Below, one piece after another: positions 1-7,408 of a stretch of DNA of 20,909 nucleotides. Positions within the stretch are counted from its first letter, which is position 1. The number at the start of each line of letters is the position of its first letter. Made by a program: the position numbers and the translations under genes. The DNA is from Thermoproteota archaeon (GTDB lineage: Archaea; Korarchaeota; JAOZGF01; JAOZFZ01): assembly GCA_027492035.1 (NCBI GenBank), contig JAOZFT010000034.1, positions 1 through 20,909 of the forward strand, in the 5' to 3' direction. The notes below the pieces were generated by a model. That model was not told the origin of the DNA. It did no database searches and saw nothing but the letters and a program-made list of their open reading frames with translations.

Positions 1-198
1 GGGGACAATGTAAACACTGTCCCTTTCACAGCTCAAAAACTTTCCAACCTCCTTTTCCAAAACAACTCTGTCATGAAAGTTAAGGTCACCTATAAAACCA
101 CTGTACCGAATCCTTTTCAACCCATACTCAAAAAGAAGCTTACTCAACTTAGACCTCTTACGGTTATCAGAAATATCATAAATCACAAGAGTTTGCAT
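1..198 (-). CDS. cas2: CRISPR adaptation protein Cas2 (partial, 3' end off window)
   Basis: Sixty-six codons run from an ATG at 198 to the left window edge, so the C-terminus is missing. The N-terminus reads MQTLVIYDISDNRKRSKLSK, the beta-strand plus Asp motif (YDI-D, Asp8) of Cas2. It is followed by an R-x-x-YSGFIGDL segment, equivalent to the 'R-x-Q-x-S-V-F' strand of the family. Cas2 is the central dimer of the Cas1-Cas2 spacer integrase. A TATA-like stretch (219-230) lies about 27 bases before the ATG with no Shine-Dalgarno sequence, suggesting a leaderless transcript. cas1 is not in the window; since this gene is transcribed leftward, cas1 may lie further left. Too short for a usual length cut-off, but the family match is clear. 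Confidence 0.9.
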   Translation of the reverse strand, partial: MQTLVIYDISDNRKRSKLSKLLFEYGLKRIRYSGFIGDLNFHDRVVLEKEVGKFLSCERDSVYIVP

Positions 199-218
199 GA
201 ATAATAAGAGGGACGCCA

Positions 219-230
219 ATAAAAATTTAA
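219..230 (-). promoter_or_regulatory. TATA-like box of cas2
   Basis: On the minus strand this reads TTAAATTTTTAT, centred about 27 bases upstream of the cas2 ATG. This is the normal archaeal distance from TATA to transcription start, so the transcript would begin at or next to the start codon. The rest of 199-384 is A-rich on the plus strand and shows no gene. Confidence 0.4.
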
Positions 231-384
231 CTTCCAACCACCAACACTACACAGACCCGCAAAGAACACATCAACAAGGAAAACAATGCGAACCCCTTTA
301 AAAAACAACAATCCAGAAAAAACAAAACATCAAACATACACTTAAAACAAGGAGTCTCGAAGAAAGAGAATTGAAAGAAAGAGT

Positions 385-1041
385 TTAGTAGGGTTCATTT
401 ATCCAGATTATTTTCCTACCGGAGAAGTAAAGAGCCTTTAAATTATAGTTTACAGCTTGTCTTAGCAGGGCTATTGTCAAAGGCTTGGTTCCACCAGTTA
501 AATCTACAAGTATCTCATGGTTAAAGATGTTTTCCTCCACTGCCCTCCCAGTTATCTCGATCAATTTGTCAAGGTTCTCCCTTAAAACCTCCTTGTAGGG
601 TTGAACAATGAAGTTAACTCCAACTTCACCGTAAACTTTAAAAAATTTCTCTCTCACCTCAGGACTTGTAACATATAACACCTTGTCTGGTTTATATCCA
701 TGAACCTCTAAGGCATCCCTCAAATCTTTGTAAAGAGTTACTTCCTCGCCTAAACCTCCAATAAGTAAGAGAGGCATCTTTATGTCAAGTACATGTCTAA
801 CAATGCTTAAAAGACCTGGTTTCACCCTGTAAACTCCTCTCTCAATTTTCTCAATCACTCCCTCACGGATCAAAAACCTTACATGGTAATCCACACGCCT
901 CGAAACCTTAACCCTTCCAATTATCTCTGAAAACTCAGCTTTCTCCCTTCCACATAGAAAACTAAGTATAACTTTCCTAGCCCTGCTTTTAACCAATTCC
1001 TTGATCCTTAAAGCTGCTGTACTCAAATCAAACACTTCCAC
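385..1041 (-). CDS. HTH-CARF transcription regulator (Csa3-like parts, reversed order)
   Basis: A 218-residue protein. Residues ~20-75 look like a winged helix-turn-helix (basic SRARKVILSFL, then FSEIIGRVKVSRRVDYHVRFL and a wing ending GVYRV). Residues ~90-218 form a Rossmann-like CARF domain, starting PLLLIGGLG and carrying DLTGGTKP at 180-187, the phosphate-loop motif of CARF sensors of cyclic oligoadenylate. In classical Csa3 the CARF domain comes first and the HTH last; here the order is the opposite. The start is GTG at 1041; an overlapping ATG at 1043 is out of frame. It lies between cas2 and cas6, and a perfect palindrome sits about 32 bases upstream. The likely role is ligand-controlled transcription of cas genes or its own gene; the ligand and targets are inferred. 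Confidence 0.75.
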   Translation of the reverse strand: MEVFDLSTAALRIKELVKSRARKVILSFLCGREKAEFSEIIGRVKVSRRVDYHVRFLIREGVIEKIERGVYRVKPGLLSIVRHVLDIKMPLLLIGGLGEEVTLYKDLRDALEVHGYKPDKVLYVTSPEVREKFFKVYGEVGVNFIVQPYKEVLRENLDKLIEITGRAVEENIFNHEILVDLTGGTKPLTIALLRQAVNYNLKALYFSGRKIIWINEPY

Positions 1042-1073
1042 ATCTAAAATTTTAGGAGGTTAAAGAGACAGTA

Positions 1074-1087
1074 AAAACATATGTTTT
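1074..1087. promoter_or_regulatory. Perfect 14-bp palindrome, candidate operator of the HTH-CARF gene
   Basis: AAAACATATGTTTT is a perfect inverted repeat starting 33 bases before the GTG of the HTH-CARF gene. It overlaps the edge of a TATA-like run (TTTAAATTTAAA, 1085-1096) read on the minus strand. An operator beside the TATA element is a usual place for an archaeal repressor. Binding is inferred. The rest of the divergent interval 1042-1304 holds a second TATA-like run (about 1202-1213, plus strand) before cas6. Confidence 0.4.
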
Positions 1088-1304
1088 AAATTTAAATTCC
1101 TCCGGTAAGGTTTCATCCTTCAGTCAAGTTTCACAGCTTTAAAGAGATTCCTCCCTCAAAAATAAGTAACACTAAACTTCAAATTAAAGTTTAAGGGGTA
1201 ATTTATTTATAGTTAAGGCTCCTTAATAAACAGAGAGAATAACCCTGGGAATAACTTCTCACAGTCTAGGGAAACATCACCTCAAAAAAAGGTTTAATGA
1301 GTAG

Positions 1305-2189
1305 TTGAAGAAGAGAGGAATCGGTTTGTCCATTATTCAAAGTTTAAAGTTTAATGTTTTCTGCTTGGAGGAAGGTGAAATCTCCTTTCCCGGACACGTC
1401 ATTCAAAGCATATTCTTCAATCTATTAAGAAAGGGAGACCCTGGGTTAGCCACTTATATCCATGACCTAAAAGCTATGAAGGGATACTCAGTTACACCTC
1501 TTCTCTACACAGATTCAAACAAGAAACTTAAACTTGCATGGAAAATCAGAAAGAAGCTAGAATACTTCTTTAAAATCTCCATTTACGGTAAACCCCTGTC
1601 AAACGCGGCTCTCACAATTTTAAAAGGGTTAGAAACAAGTTTCAACATTTACAACGCAAACTTCACCCTTGAATCAGTTGAGGTATCAGTTAAAACCTAT
1701 GAAGGAATCCAGCGGCAAAGCACACCGATAAATTCATTTTCCATTATGTTTATCTCTCCTACATGCTTCAAAAACTTTGAAACAAACCTTGTAAGTTTAT
1801 TTCCAACACCCTTCAGAGTCTTAGACAGCGCCTTAAGAGTTTGGAACAACTTCGCCCCCGAAAAACACAGATTCAAATGGGTTATAGAGGGAAAGGAAAC
1901 AGCTTCCCCATACAGGGAATGGATAAAAACATGTGTCTCAGAGAAGAAATTCAAGGTTAAAAGTGTAAAACCAATCGAACCCTACAAACTACCAGGTTTC
2001 ACAGGGCAAACAACCTATATAATCAAAAAACAGAGAGGGATAGATGAAGAGGAACATGAAGAATACTGCAAAATAACAGATACACTTCTAAAATTCGCTG
2101 AAACAGTTAATGTAGGCTCCCAAAGAACAACTGGAATGGGGGTAATAGAGGTTAAAACCAATACAAAACCCCAAGAACCCAATCAATAA
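1305..2189 (+). CDS. cas6: CRISPR RNA endoribonuclease Cas6
   Basis: Up to 294 residues in the RAMP fold. The C-terminal glycine-rich loop NVGSQRTTGMGVIEV (269-283) is the signature of Cas6. The N-terminal part contains FPGHVIQSIFFNLL and YIHDLKAMKGYSVTPLL, the family's 'HD...K-x-x-T-x-S-P-L' region; His31 and His53 are candidate catalytic histidines. Cas6 cuts the CRISPR repeat in the primary transcript to give crRNAs for the type III complex. No ATG is available: an in-frame stop precedes the TTG at 1305. A second TTG at 1326 has GAGAGG seven bases before it (1313-1318) and may be the true start. A TATA-like run at about 1202-1213 could drive it. It stands alone on the plus strand, away from the effector operon. 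Confidence 0.9.
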   Translation: MKKRGIGLSIIQSLKFNVFCLEEGEISFPGHVIQSIFFNLLRKGDPGLATYIHDLKAMKGYSVTPLLYTDSNKKLKLAWKIRKKLEYFFKISIYGKPLSNAALTILKGLETSFNIYNANFTLESVEVSVKTYEGIQRQSTPINSFSIMFISPTCFKNFETNLVSLFPTPFRVLDSALRVWNNFAPEKHRFKWVIEGKETASPYREWIKTCVSEKKFKVKSVKPIEPYKLPGFTGQTTYIIKKQRGIDEEEHEEYCKITDTLLKFAETVNVGSQRTTGMGVIEVKTNTKPQEPNQ

Positions 2190-2363
2190 CCACTAAACCC
2201 ACGCAGATACAAAACCTAACAAACAACCTATACCGCTTAAAAACCTTTAATCTCTTTTCACAGCCACTTTAAATATATGTTCCTTTAACTCCAATTCTCA
2301 AAAGCCTCTCCTAAACCATACCCACCTTTACCATAAGGGAGACTTAAGGGTGTAGCAGAGGCC

Positions 2364-2696
2364 ATGAGAAAACATAAAGAGTTAAATATAAGGTATTTAC
2401 TCTATTCCTTAATGGTGTATAGGAGTATGAATGAAAGGATAAAAACAAGCATTATAATCAACAAGAAACTATGGGATAGGTTTAGACATAAAATAAGTGT
2501 TGAAAAGAATTTAAAGAGCCTTAGCAAATCAGTTGAGGAGGCATTAGAGGAAGAGCTTAACGAGTTAATCATAGCTGAGGCCCTAGAAAAAATGATTTCA
2601 GCGAAGCCCACTACACTTGAAACAGTACCAGTTAAACTTAAAGTGAAGGGTAAAGCTGAAGAAGTAGTACGTGAGTTGAGGGGGTCCAGAACTTGA
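2364..2696 (+). CDS. Ribbon-helix-helix antitoxin (VapB type)
   Basis: A small protein with the core IKTSIIINKKLWDRFRHKIS: a beta strand followed by two amphipathic helices (LSKSVEEALEEELNELI), typical of ribbon-helix-helix antitoxins. The C-terminal tail is charged and would wrap the toxin. The DNA-binding strand begins near residue 26, so in-frame ATGs at 2412 or 2427 would give a more usual length. The ATG at 2364 is the longest option and none has a well-spaced Shine-Dalgarno sequence. Its stop overlaps the start of the PIN toxin gene (TTGA at 2693-2696), showing translational coupling. The pair is probably autoregulated. Family name VapB is assigned from fold and partner rather than close sequence recognition. 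Confidence 0.75.
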   Translation: MRKHKELNIRYLLYSLMVYRSMNERIKTSIIINKKLWDRFRHKISVEKNLKSLSKSVEEALEEELNELIIAEALEKMISAKPTTLETVPVKLKVKGKAEEVVRELRGSRT

Positions 2697-3139
2697 CTGT
2701 TTATCTTGATACAAGTGCCATAGTTAAGAGATACATCCTTGAACCTGGAAGCAAAGTTGTGAAGAAAGTTTATGTCAATGCACTTAACGGAGAAACAACT
2801 TTATCATTCTCTGCATGGAACATCGGTGAGGTTTTCGGGGTATTAGACAAATATCTTAGTAGAGGATGGCTAGATAAAAGGGGTTACGAAGTAGCATTAG
2901 TTTCATTTGTAAAGGAGACTATTAGGTTAATAAAGCTTAGATTAACTAAGATAATCCCGGTAAGAACAAGTCTGCTCGCAGAAACATGGAACCTGATAAA
3001 TAAATATCATATATATGAAGCTGACGCCATACAAATTACATCTGCAAAACATGCAGATTCAGAACAATTCCTTTCAGGAGACAAAAAACTTGTAGAAATA
3101 TCTAAGGCAGAGGGCCTCAACGCTCTTTATTTAAAGTGA
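2693..3139 (+). CDS. PIN-domain ribonuclease toxin (VapC type)
   Basis: A 148-residue single PIN domain with all the acidic residues expected for Mg-dependent RNA cleavage: Asp6 in YLDTSAIVKRY, Glu46 or so in NIGEVFG, Asp in YEADAIQI, and Asp in FLSGDKKLV. The start is TTG at 2693, overlapping the antitoxin stop by four bases, the normal VapBC layout. VapC toxins cut tRNA or rRNA when the antitoxin is lost. Placement between cas6 and cas4 fits the frequent presence of toxin-antitoxin pairs in archaeal CRISPR islands, where they may stabilise the locus; that role is inferred. Confidence 0.88.
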   Translation: MTVYLDTSAIVKRYILEPGSKVVKKVYVNALNGETTLSFSAWNIGEVFGVLDKYLSRGWLDKRGYEVALVSFVKETIRLIKLRLTKIIPVRTSLLAETWNLINKYHIYEADAIQITSAKHADSEQFLSGDKKLVEISKAEGLNALYLK

Positions 3140-3169
3140 GTTTAAATCCAACTAAAAGAAAACCTTTCT

Positions 3170-3515
3170 CTCCGAGGGAAAGAAGAGACAGAAAAAGAGA
3201 ATAAAGCCATCTACTTTTCAAAAGCAACCATGAGACAAACATGTCGCGGAAGCAGAGAAAGCAATTGCTGACAGTTTACATCTACCGAAACAGTACCCTA
3301 TTCAAGAAACATTTCTTACTTTAACCCACTTAAAACATGACCTAGAGAAAATCTTAAGTTATACGCTAAAGATGAAATCAGATGCCTTACTAAAGAGACC
3401 ATGTCTATTAGAGTTAAAGGGTATAGACATTTCTAGTGCGTCAAAAAGATTTAACGAAGAACATTATAAAATTAAATTTATTTCCCTTTCAAAAGGAGTT
3501 AAAATCAGGAAATAG
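3170..3515 (+). pseudogene. Decayed gene fragment of unknown family
   Basis: No intact gene occupies 3140-3653. Two linked open stretches look like broken coding sequence. One frame ends KENKAIYFSKATMRQ and is then continued in another frame from 3240 by 91 codons: HVAEAEKAIADSLHLPK, LTLTHLKHDLEKIL, SDALLKR, LELKGIDIS, to a TAG at 3513-3515. The 3' part is similar to a second fragment at 8506-8700. I do not recognise the family. Joining the two frames is an inference from their protein-like composition. The remainder (3553-3600) shows nothing definite. Confidence 0.4.
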
Positions 3516-3610
3516 AGACTGACGATCAACGAGTTGTTAGAATAACCCTGCAATGTCGATCCATCATTCAATTTGCCCTTTTCTTACACCATAAGTTTTA
3601 TCATAAAATA

Positions 3611-3620
3611 AATATATAGA
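3611..3620 (+). promoter_or_regulatory. TATA-like box before cas4
   Basis: The run ATAAATATATAGA centred near 3614 lies about 40 bases before the ATG at 3654. Transcription would begin roughly 10-15 bases before that ATG. Position and composition are the only evidence. Confidence 0.3.
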
Positions 3621-3653
3621 GGAAAACCTTCCATTAATACTCTAATCATCCAA

Positions 3654-4305
3654 ATGGGGATAAGACAAATCCAGGTGACACCTAACCAAAGTAGGGGGGT
3701 TTCTAATTTGAACCACTCAACCCATGAATTAGGAACCGTAACTGTGAATGACATAGTTCAACACTTTTACTGCCCCAGGAAAGTTTACTTCCTTAAAACA
3801 ATGCAGACCCCCTTCAAACCAAGGAAAAAGATGGTTTTCGGATTAGAAACCCAAGAAAAGGAAAAGAAAAGGGTTAAGGAAAGAATAGATGTATACGGAT
3901 TCGAAAAAAGAGAAGTTAAAGCTATGCACTTAAACGTTGAAGCATACTGTGAAGAAATAGGGTTGAAGGGGGAAAATAGATGTACTCCTGAAACTTAAAA
4001 GCGGAGAACACATCCCAGTGGAAATAAAATACACAGAGAAACCAATTGTCCAAAGACCCTACAAAAAACAAGTTATAGCTTATGCAACCCTAACAGATTG
4101 CAAATACAAAACAACCACTGAAAAAGCAATAATCTACTTCTCAAAACAGAAAATATCCAGGAAAATAAATGTTTCAAGGGAAGACAAAGAAACACTTAAA
4201 AGAGATATAAAGAAAATAAGGGAAATGCTTACAAATGAAAAACCACCAAGGAAAACATCAAAGGAGAAATGCAAATACTGCGAAGTCGAAAAATACTGTG
4301 TATAA
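3654..4305 (+). pseudogene. cas4: Cas4 exonuclease split by a single-base frameshift
   Basis: Two reading frames together make one Cas4. Frame one (3654-3998) holds VNDIVQHFYCPRKVYFLK, the N-terminal Cys motif of the Fe-S cluster. It stops just after a G5 run at 3968-3972. Removing one G joins GLKG directly to KIDVLLKLKSGEHIPVEIKY in the other frame, restoring the PD-(D/E)XK active site (Asp of KIDVLL, Glu and Lys of VEIK). This frame continues with KKQVIAYA (the Q-x-x-x-Y motif) and the C-terminal CKYCEVEKYC cluster ligands, ending at 4305. Cas4 trims prespacers during adaptation. As sequenced, the catalytic core is unreadable. It may be a true mutation, a homopolymer sequencing error, or less likely programmed frameshifting. 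The start at 3654 is uncertain, since the conserved domain begins near residue 28. Confidence 0.85.
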
Positions 4306-4612
4306 ATAACCTACATATAAAAATGAAACCCGGATAAATTAAAAACAACAAACCCCTCCCCCTTAACCGTCACTACTCCATGTGCTAAATAAACCATCCC
4401 CTTTTGCAGTTAAACTTTGAAATCTCTTATTTATCAAGGAACAGTTTTATTGTCAGATCCCTTTATAACCCGTAACGCTTTCTCAAATCAAGCTTTACAG
4501 CTCTTTATCCTTCCTTAAACCTCCATAATTTCCCCTAAATTTAGGCTAAGACCATTAAACTGAATATTTAAAGGACTAACATTCATCCATTTAAATTTAA
4601 ACCGTTAAACTA

Positions 4613-4629
4613 TTCCAGGAACCCTGGAA
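4613..4629. repeat. Perfect 7-bp inverted repeat with 3-bp centre
   Basis: TTCCAGG-AAC-CCTGGAA lies in the gene-free interval 4306-4855, about 20 bases after a TATA-like run (ATTTAAATTTAAA, around 4588-4602). It could be an operator or a small hairpin. No function can be assigned from sequence. Confidence 0.3.
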
Positions 4630-4681
4630 ACATGTTTCTCTTCTACCTCCTGCACAATACTATAAAGACAAGTTTAAAGAT

Positions 4682-4830
4682 GCAGCAACAGCCCCAAGGA
4701 AAAAAGTGAAAAGTTAAATAAGATATAAGTTTTACTCTATTCCTTAACGGTGTAAAAGACTAGGGCTTTTATGCTTCACACCTCCCCTCTAAACCCAACT
4801 GGACTTCAGATACACTTGAAACGTTAAGTG
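4682..4830 (+). pseudogene. Relic copy of the upstream antitoxin gene region
   Basis: Bases 4682-4757 closely follow 2352-2425, the leader and first codons of the ribbon-helix-helix antitoxin gene. A shared stretch is ACTCTATTCCTTAA, then C/T, then GGTGTA. The codons matching ATG 2364 and ATG 2412 are altered (CCATGAG becomes CCCCAAG; AATGG becomes AACGG). After an interval with no match, TACACTTGAAAC near 4811 recalls the same string near 2611 in the antitoxin gene. The core helices are missing. This looks like an internally deleted, dead duplicate. The rest of 4306-4681 contains no gene I can support. Confidence 0.45.
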
Positions 4831-4855
4831 AAATTAGGGTTTGTTGAGGATAACG

Positions 4856-5632
4856 ATGTCAAAAGGGAAAATAGTTAGTATAGCACTCTTCTATCTGCTT
4901 GCCTACCTAATTGCTTACATTGTAAACCCCCTTCTGTTTCCACATTTGGAAATGCCACACCCCTTTCCCAGCCTCCTATTGACTCATACACTTACACTGG
5001 TTGAAATACTTTTAATCGCCTATTTGGTTTTAAAGTTAAACAACGAAAACTGCACCCTCTCAACCTTCGGGATTAGAAAAGATAACTTAGGTAATAGTTT
5101 CTTGTGGGCAGCAGCTTTCTCAACACCTATCCCGCTGCTTTGGCTTATCGGCACAAAAATTGTAGGTTTTGAAACCATTTTAATCGCTGCCAAACCCTCA
5201 TGGGCTAATCCACCAATTTCGCTACAAGTTTTGATGTCTGCTATACTTTTATGGATTCTGGCAGGCATTGTAGCGTTCATGTTCTGGGAAGCCTTCCCAT
5301 ATGAACTCATGAAGGATTTCCCCCAGAAGCTTGCAACACCCTTAATAGCAGTTTTATGGACAGGTCTATACAACACCCCCTTGTTGACAGGGAAAATTGA
5401 CCCATTTGATGCCATATTCTTCGGATTTCTTTTTACATTGACTTATCATAAAGCAAGAAATAGCATGGGAATATTGATGGCGTACCTTCTAAACGAGAAT
5501 CCTCTATGGTGGGTAACAGCAGCAGTATTTGGATCAAATATTAAAATGGCATTCACAGTTTTCCTCATCTTTAGGATGTTAATATGCTCCATATCAACAT
5601 TTTGGGTGATTAAAACGAAAAATTCTAAGTAG
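4856..5632 (+). CDS. Multi-pass membrane protein, CPBP (Abi)-like
   Basis: About 258 residues with seven or so hydrophobic segments. The central region (FMFWEAFPYELMKDFP, AVLWTGLYNTPLL, DAIFFGFLFTLTYHKARN, MGILMAYLLNE) has the spacing of the CPBP intramembrane protease family: EExxxR helix, F-x-x-x-H helix, then a helix ending in an Asn. Key residues are degenerate: the paired glutamates are WEAFPYE, and the first expected His is replaced by Asn (LYNTP). Catalysis is therefore doubtful. The ATG at 4856 is chosen because GAGG (4846-4849) precedes it by six bases; an upstream in-frame TTG exists at 4841. It stands between the broken cas4 and the converging CARF-HEPN gene. CPBP proteins sometimes occur in defence islands. 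Family assignment is tentative. Confidence 0.5.
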   Translation: MSKGKIVSIALFYLLAYLIAYIVNPLLFPHLEMPHPFPSLLLTHTLTLVEILLIAYLVLKLNNENCTLSTFGIRKDNLGNSFLWAAAFSTPIPLLWLIGTKIVGFETILIAAKPSWANPPISLQVLMSAILLWILAGIVAFMFWEAFPYELMKDFPQKLATPLIAVLWTGLYNTPLLTGKIDPFDAIFFGFLFTLTYHKARNSMGILMAYLLNENPLWWVTAAVFGSNIKMAFTVFLIFRMLICSISTFWVIKTKNSK

Positions 5633-5758
5633 AGAAAGAAATAACACCATCACTCCACCCGACTCTACGGTGCTTTGCAACCCTGTAAAAAACCCTGTAA
5701 AAAACCTTTGCATAATTTCTAGGTTTATGGTTACCAAGGTTGTCAAAAAAAGTAACTT

Positions 5759-5946
5759 TCACCTTTCAGATATTTCTTCTACTAAATTAATCGCATCCAA
5801 GATGTGATTAGGAATATCATATCGCCTTTCTTCATCCGAATACTACCCTAAACTCTTTCTCAATTATTTCTATCAAATATGAAGTGATGGATGCCTTTGT
5901 AAGTAAATCTATCCACTAATTTATCTATTATTTCATACATTTTCAT
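5759..5946 (-). pseudogene. Small decayed coding fragment, unknown family
   Basis: Read leftward from an ATG at 5946, three short frames follow one another with protein-like content: MKMYEIIDKLVDRF, then TSYLIEIIEKEFRVVF, then DEERRYDIPNHILDAINLV to a TGA at 5759. Two frameshifts would join them into a protein of about 60 residues. It follows the CARF-HEPN gene in the same direction. I do not recognise it. The neighbouring 5633-5758 contains no gene; it has a short direct repeat of CCTGTAAAAAAC around 5681-5705. Confidence 0.3.
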
Positions 5947-5954
5947 TATATCTT

Positions 5955-6135
5955 GGAGTGGGGTTCAGAATTCCTGGCAACAGATTGGGGATATGTGAAG
6001 TTTACGGAGCGTAAACGGAGCAAATTTGGGCTAGCAAAGCGGGGGCCACATATCTATATGTTGTTCGAGTGCTATAACACCGTAGCGAAGTGGAGAGTTG
6101 CAGGTGACAGGCGAAGTTTCACGGATCTTCGGTTC
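5955..6135. other. Compositionally distinct island with short inverted repeats
   Basis: This stretch is clearly richer in G+C and in CpG than its surroundings. It holds GTTTAC-GGAGC-GTAAAC (a 6-bp stem with a 5-base loop) near 5999-6016 and ACATAT-CT-ATATGT near 6048-6061. A 70-codon plus-strand frame (5953-6165, TTG start) and a minus-strand frame overlap here, but neither is recognisable and both intrude on the 3' end of the CARF-HEPN gene. It may be a structured RNA, a remnant of foreign DNA, or nothing. Confidence 0.25.
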
Positions 6136-6136
6136 A

Positions 6137-7408
6137 TCAACTTTTCTCTTGTGAGAATGACCTAAATATTCTTGTAAATTTTCTAAGTTTATTTTTGAAA
6201 TCTGCAGGAGAATGGTAGTTCTGCTCTCTCCAACCACTATGGTTTATGTCATTCCTGTAATCTATAATTTCATGCCACAAATTTAGAATTCGAGCAGGTA
6301 TTTTTTCATATCTATTATTCAACATTACTTCTGCAATCTCTCTATAATCTGTGTCTTCTCCCTTTCTCGGTTTTTTCAGTCTATTACTTCCAATAATATT
6401 TACTATCACATAATTAACAATAGTTTCCCTTAAAATCGTAAATCCTTGCTGAATTAAATCATTTTCTATACACCAAGAAGCAACTTCTAGTCCACAAGTT
6501 ACATTGTTATCGATTTGCATATTGCTAAATCTCCCTTTTATTTTCCTAAATAATGGTTTAAATTGCCTCAATTTTTCCAGTTCTTTCTCTGCTTCTAACA
6601 ATGAATCTAAAATCTTTTTAATGTTGGATTTAAAATCAGGAGCACGACATGTTGAAACGTTCTGTGAAAAAGCTTTCAGGGAACTAATAAGCTTTCGAAG
6701 CCCTCCTCCAACCTCACCCCTAGTTTCTGCAAGTAAAGGTTTCAATTCCTCTATTCCAAGCTCACTTATCATTTCTGCATTTCCAGTTTTTAAGAATCTT
6801 TCAACAGCTACTGTCCAGTCGAATAAGCTTGCAAACGGTGTGAGATTGAATACAGGTATTACTCTTTCTTTTAAAGGCATTCTTTTAACTTTATTTGGGG
6901 AACCTAAAGCCTCCATTGCACCATAAACAATTTGGTTTATCTTCACATTTTTTAAGAATTTGACATAATTTAAAGCTACAAGTGTCAACATTGGGAGAGA
7001 ACGAAAACTATGAGTGATATCAAAAATTAAGACATCCTTTTCACCGATATTATCATTTATTTTTTCAAATATCTCCCACAATTCCTCTTCATTTCTTCCT
7101 TCTGGTATTTCAACTTCTTTTAAAGTAATGTTCAATTTCAGTCTTTCTTTAGCCCCTTCCAATCGTTCTTTTAACCCCTTTTCAAAGTTTGCACCCTCAC
7201 ATTCATTTTTACCTAGCCAATTCCTTCTTTTAGATTCTTTAGTCAGAAAAATAACTATCTGGTCGCCATCTTTCCACTCTTTACAGAAAAATTCAAGTAA
7301 GGCTTCTTGGATAAACTGACATGGTTTCTGAGACTTTTCATTATTGTAGATATAATAAGCCTCGATGTATCTCGTGGGACCTATAAAGCTCAATAATTTA
7401 TAGCTCAT
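6137..7408 (-). CDS. csx2: CARF-HEPN ribonuclease, TM1812/Csx2 branch of Csx1/Csm6 family
   Basis: A 423-residue type III accessory effector. The N-terminal CARF domain (about 1-185) starts KLLSFIGPTRY and carries DVLIFDITHSFRSLPM at 125-140, the signature of the TM1812 family. Then comes a helical linker with a charged coil (about 255-290). The C-terminal HEPN domain ends with RNDINHSG: Arg385 and His390 form the R-x4-H ribonuclease motif. Family members are activated by cyclic oligoadenylate made by Cas10, then cut RNA without sequence specificity, causing dormancy or death of infected cells. The ATG at 7408 overlaps the end of csx3 by 11 bases, so ribonuclease and signal-degrading enzyme are co-translated. 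The exact ring size sensed is not visible in the sequence; the csx3 partner suggests cA4. Confidence 0.85.
   Translation of the reverse strand: MSYKLLSFIGPTRYIEAYYIYNNEKSQKPCQFIQEALLEFFCKEWKDGDQIVIFLTKESKRRNWLGKNECEGANFEKGLKERLEGAKERLKLNITLKEVEIPEGRNEEELWEIFEKINDNIGEKDVLIFDITHSFRSLPMLTLVALNYVKFLKNVKINQIVYGAMEALGSPNKVKRMPLKERVIPVFNLTPFASLFDWTVAVERFLKTGNAEMISELGIEELKPLLAETRGEVGGGLRKLISSLKAFSQNVSTCRAPDFKSNIKKILDSLLEAEKELEKLRQFKPLFRKIKGRFSNMQIDNNVTCGLEVASWCIENDLIQQGFTILRETIVNYVIVNIIGSNRLKKPRKGEDTDYREIAEVMLNNRYEKIPARILNLWHEIIDYRNDINHSGWREQNYHSPADFKNKLRKFTRIFRSFSQEKS

Noticed and set aside
5020-5415. A 131-codon minus-strand frame inside the membrane protein gene.
   Set aside because: Antisense shadow; the plus strand encodes consistent hydrophobic helices.
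6031-6237. A 68-codon minus-strand frame overlapping the end of the CARF-HEPN gene.
   Set aside because: Different frame of the same strand as a well-supported gene, with no recognisable content.
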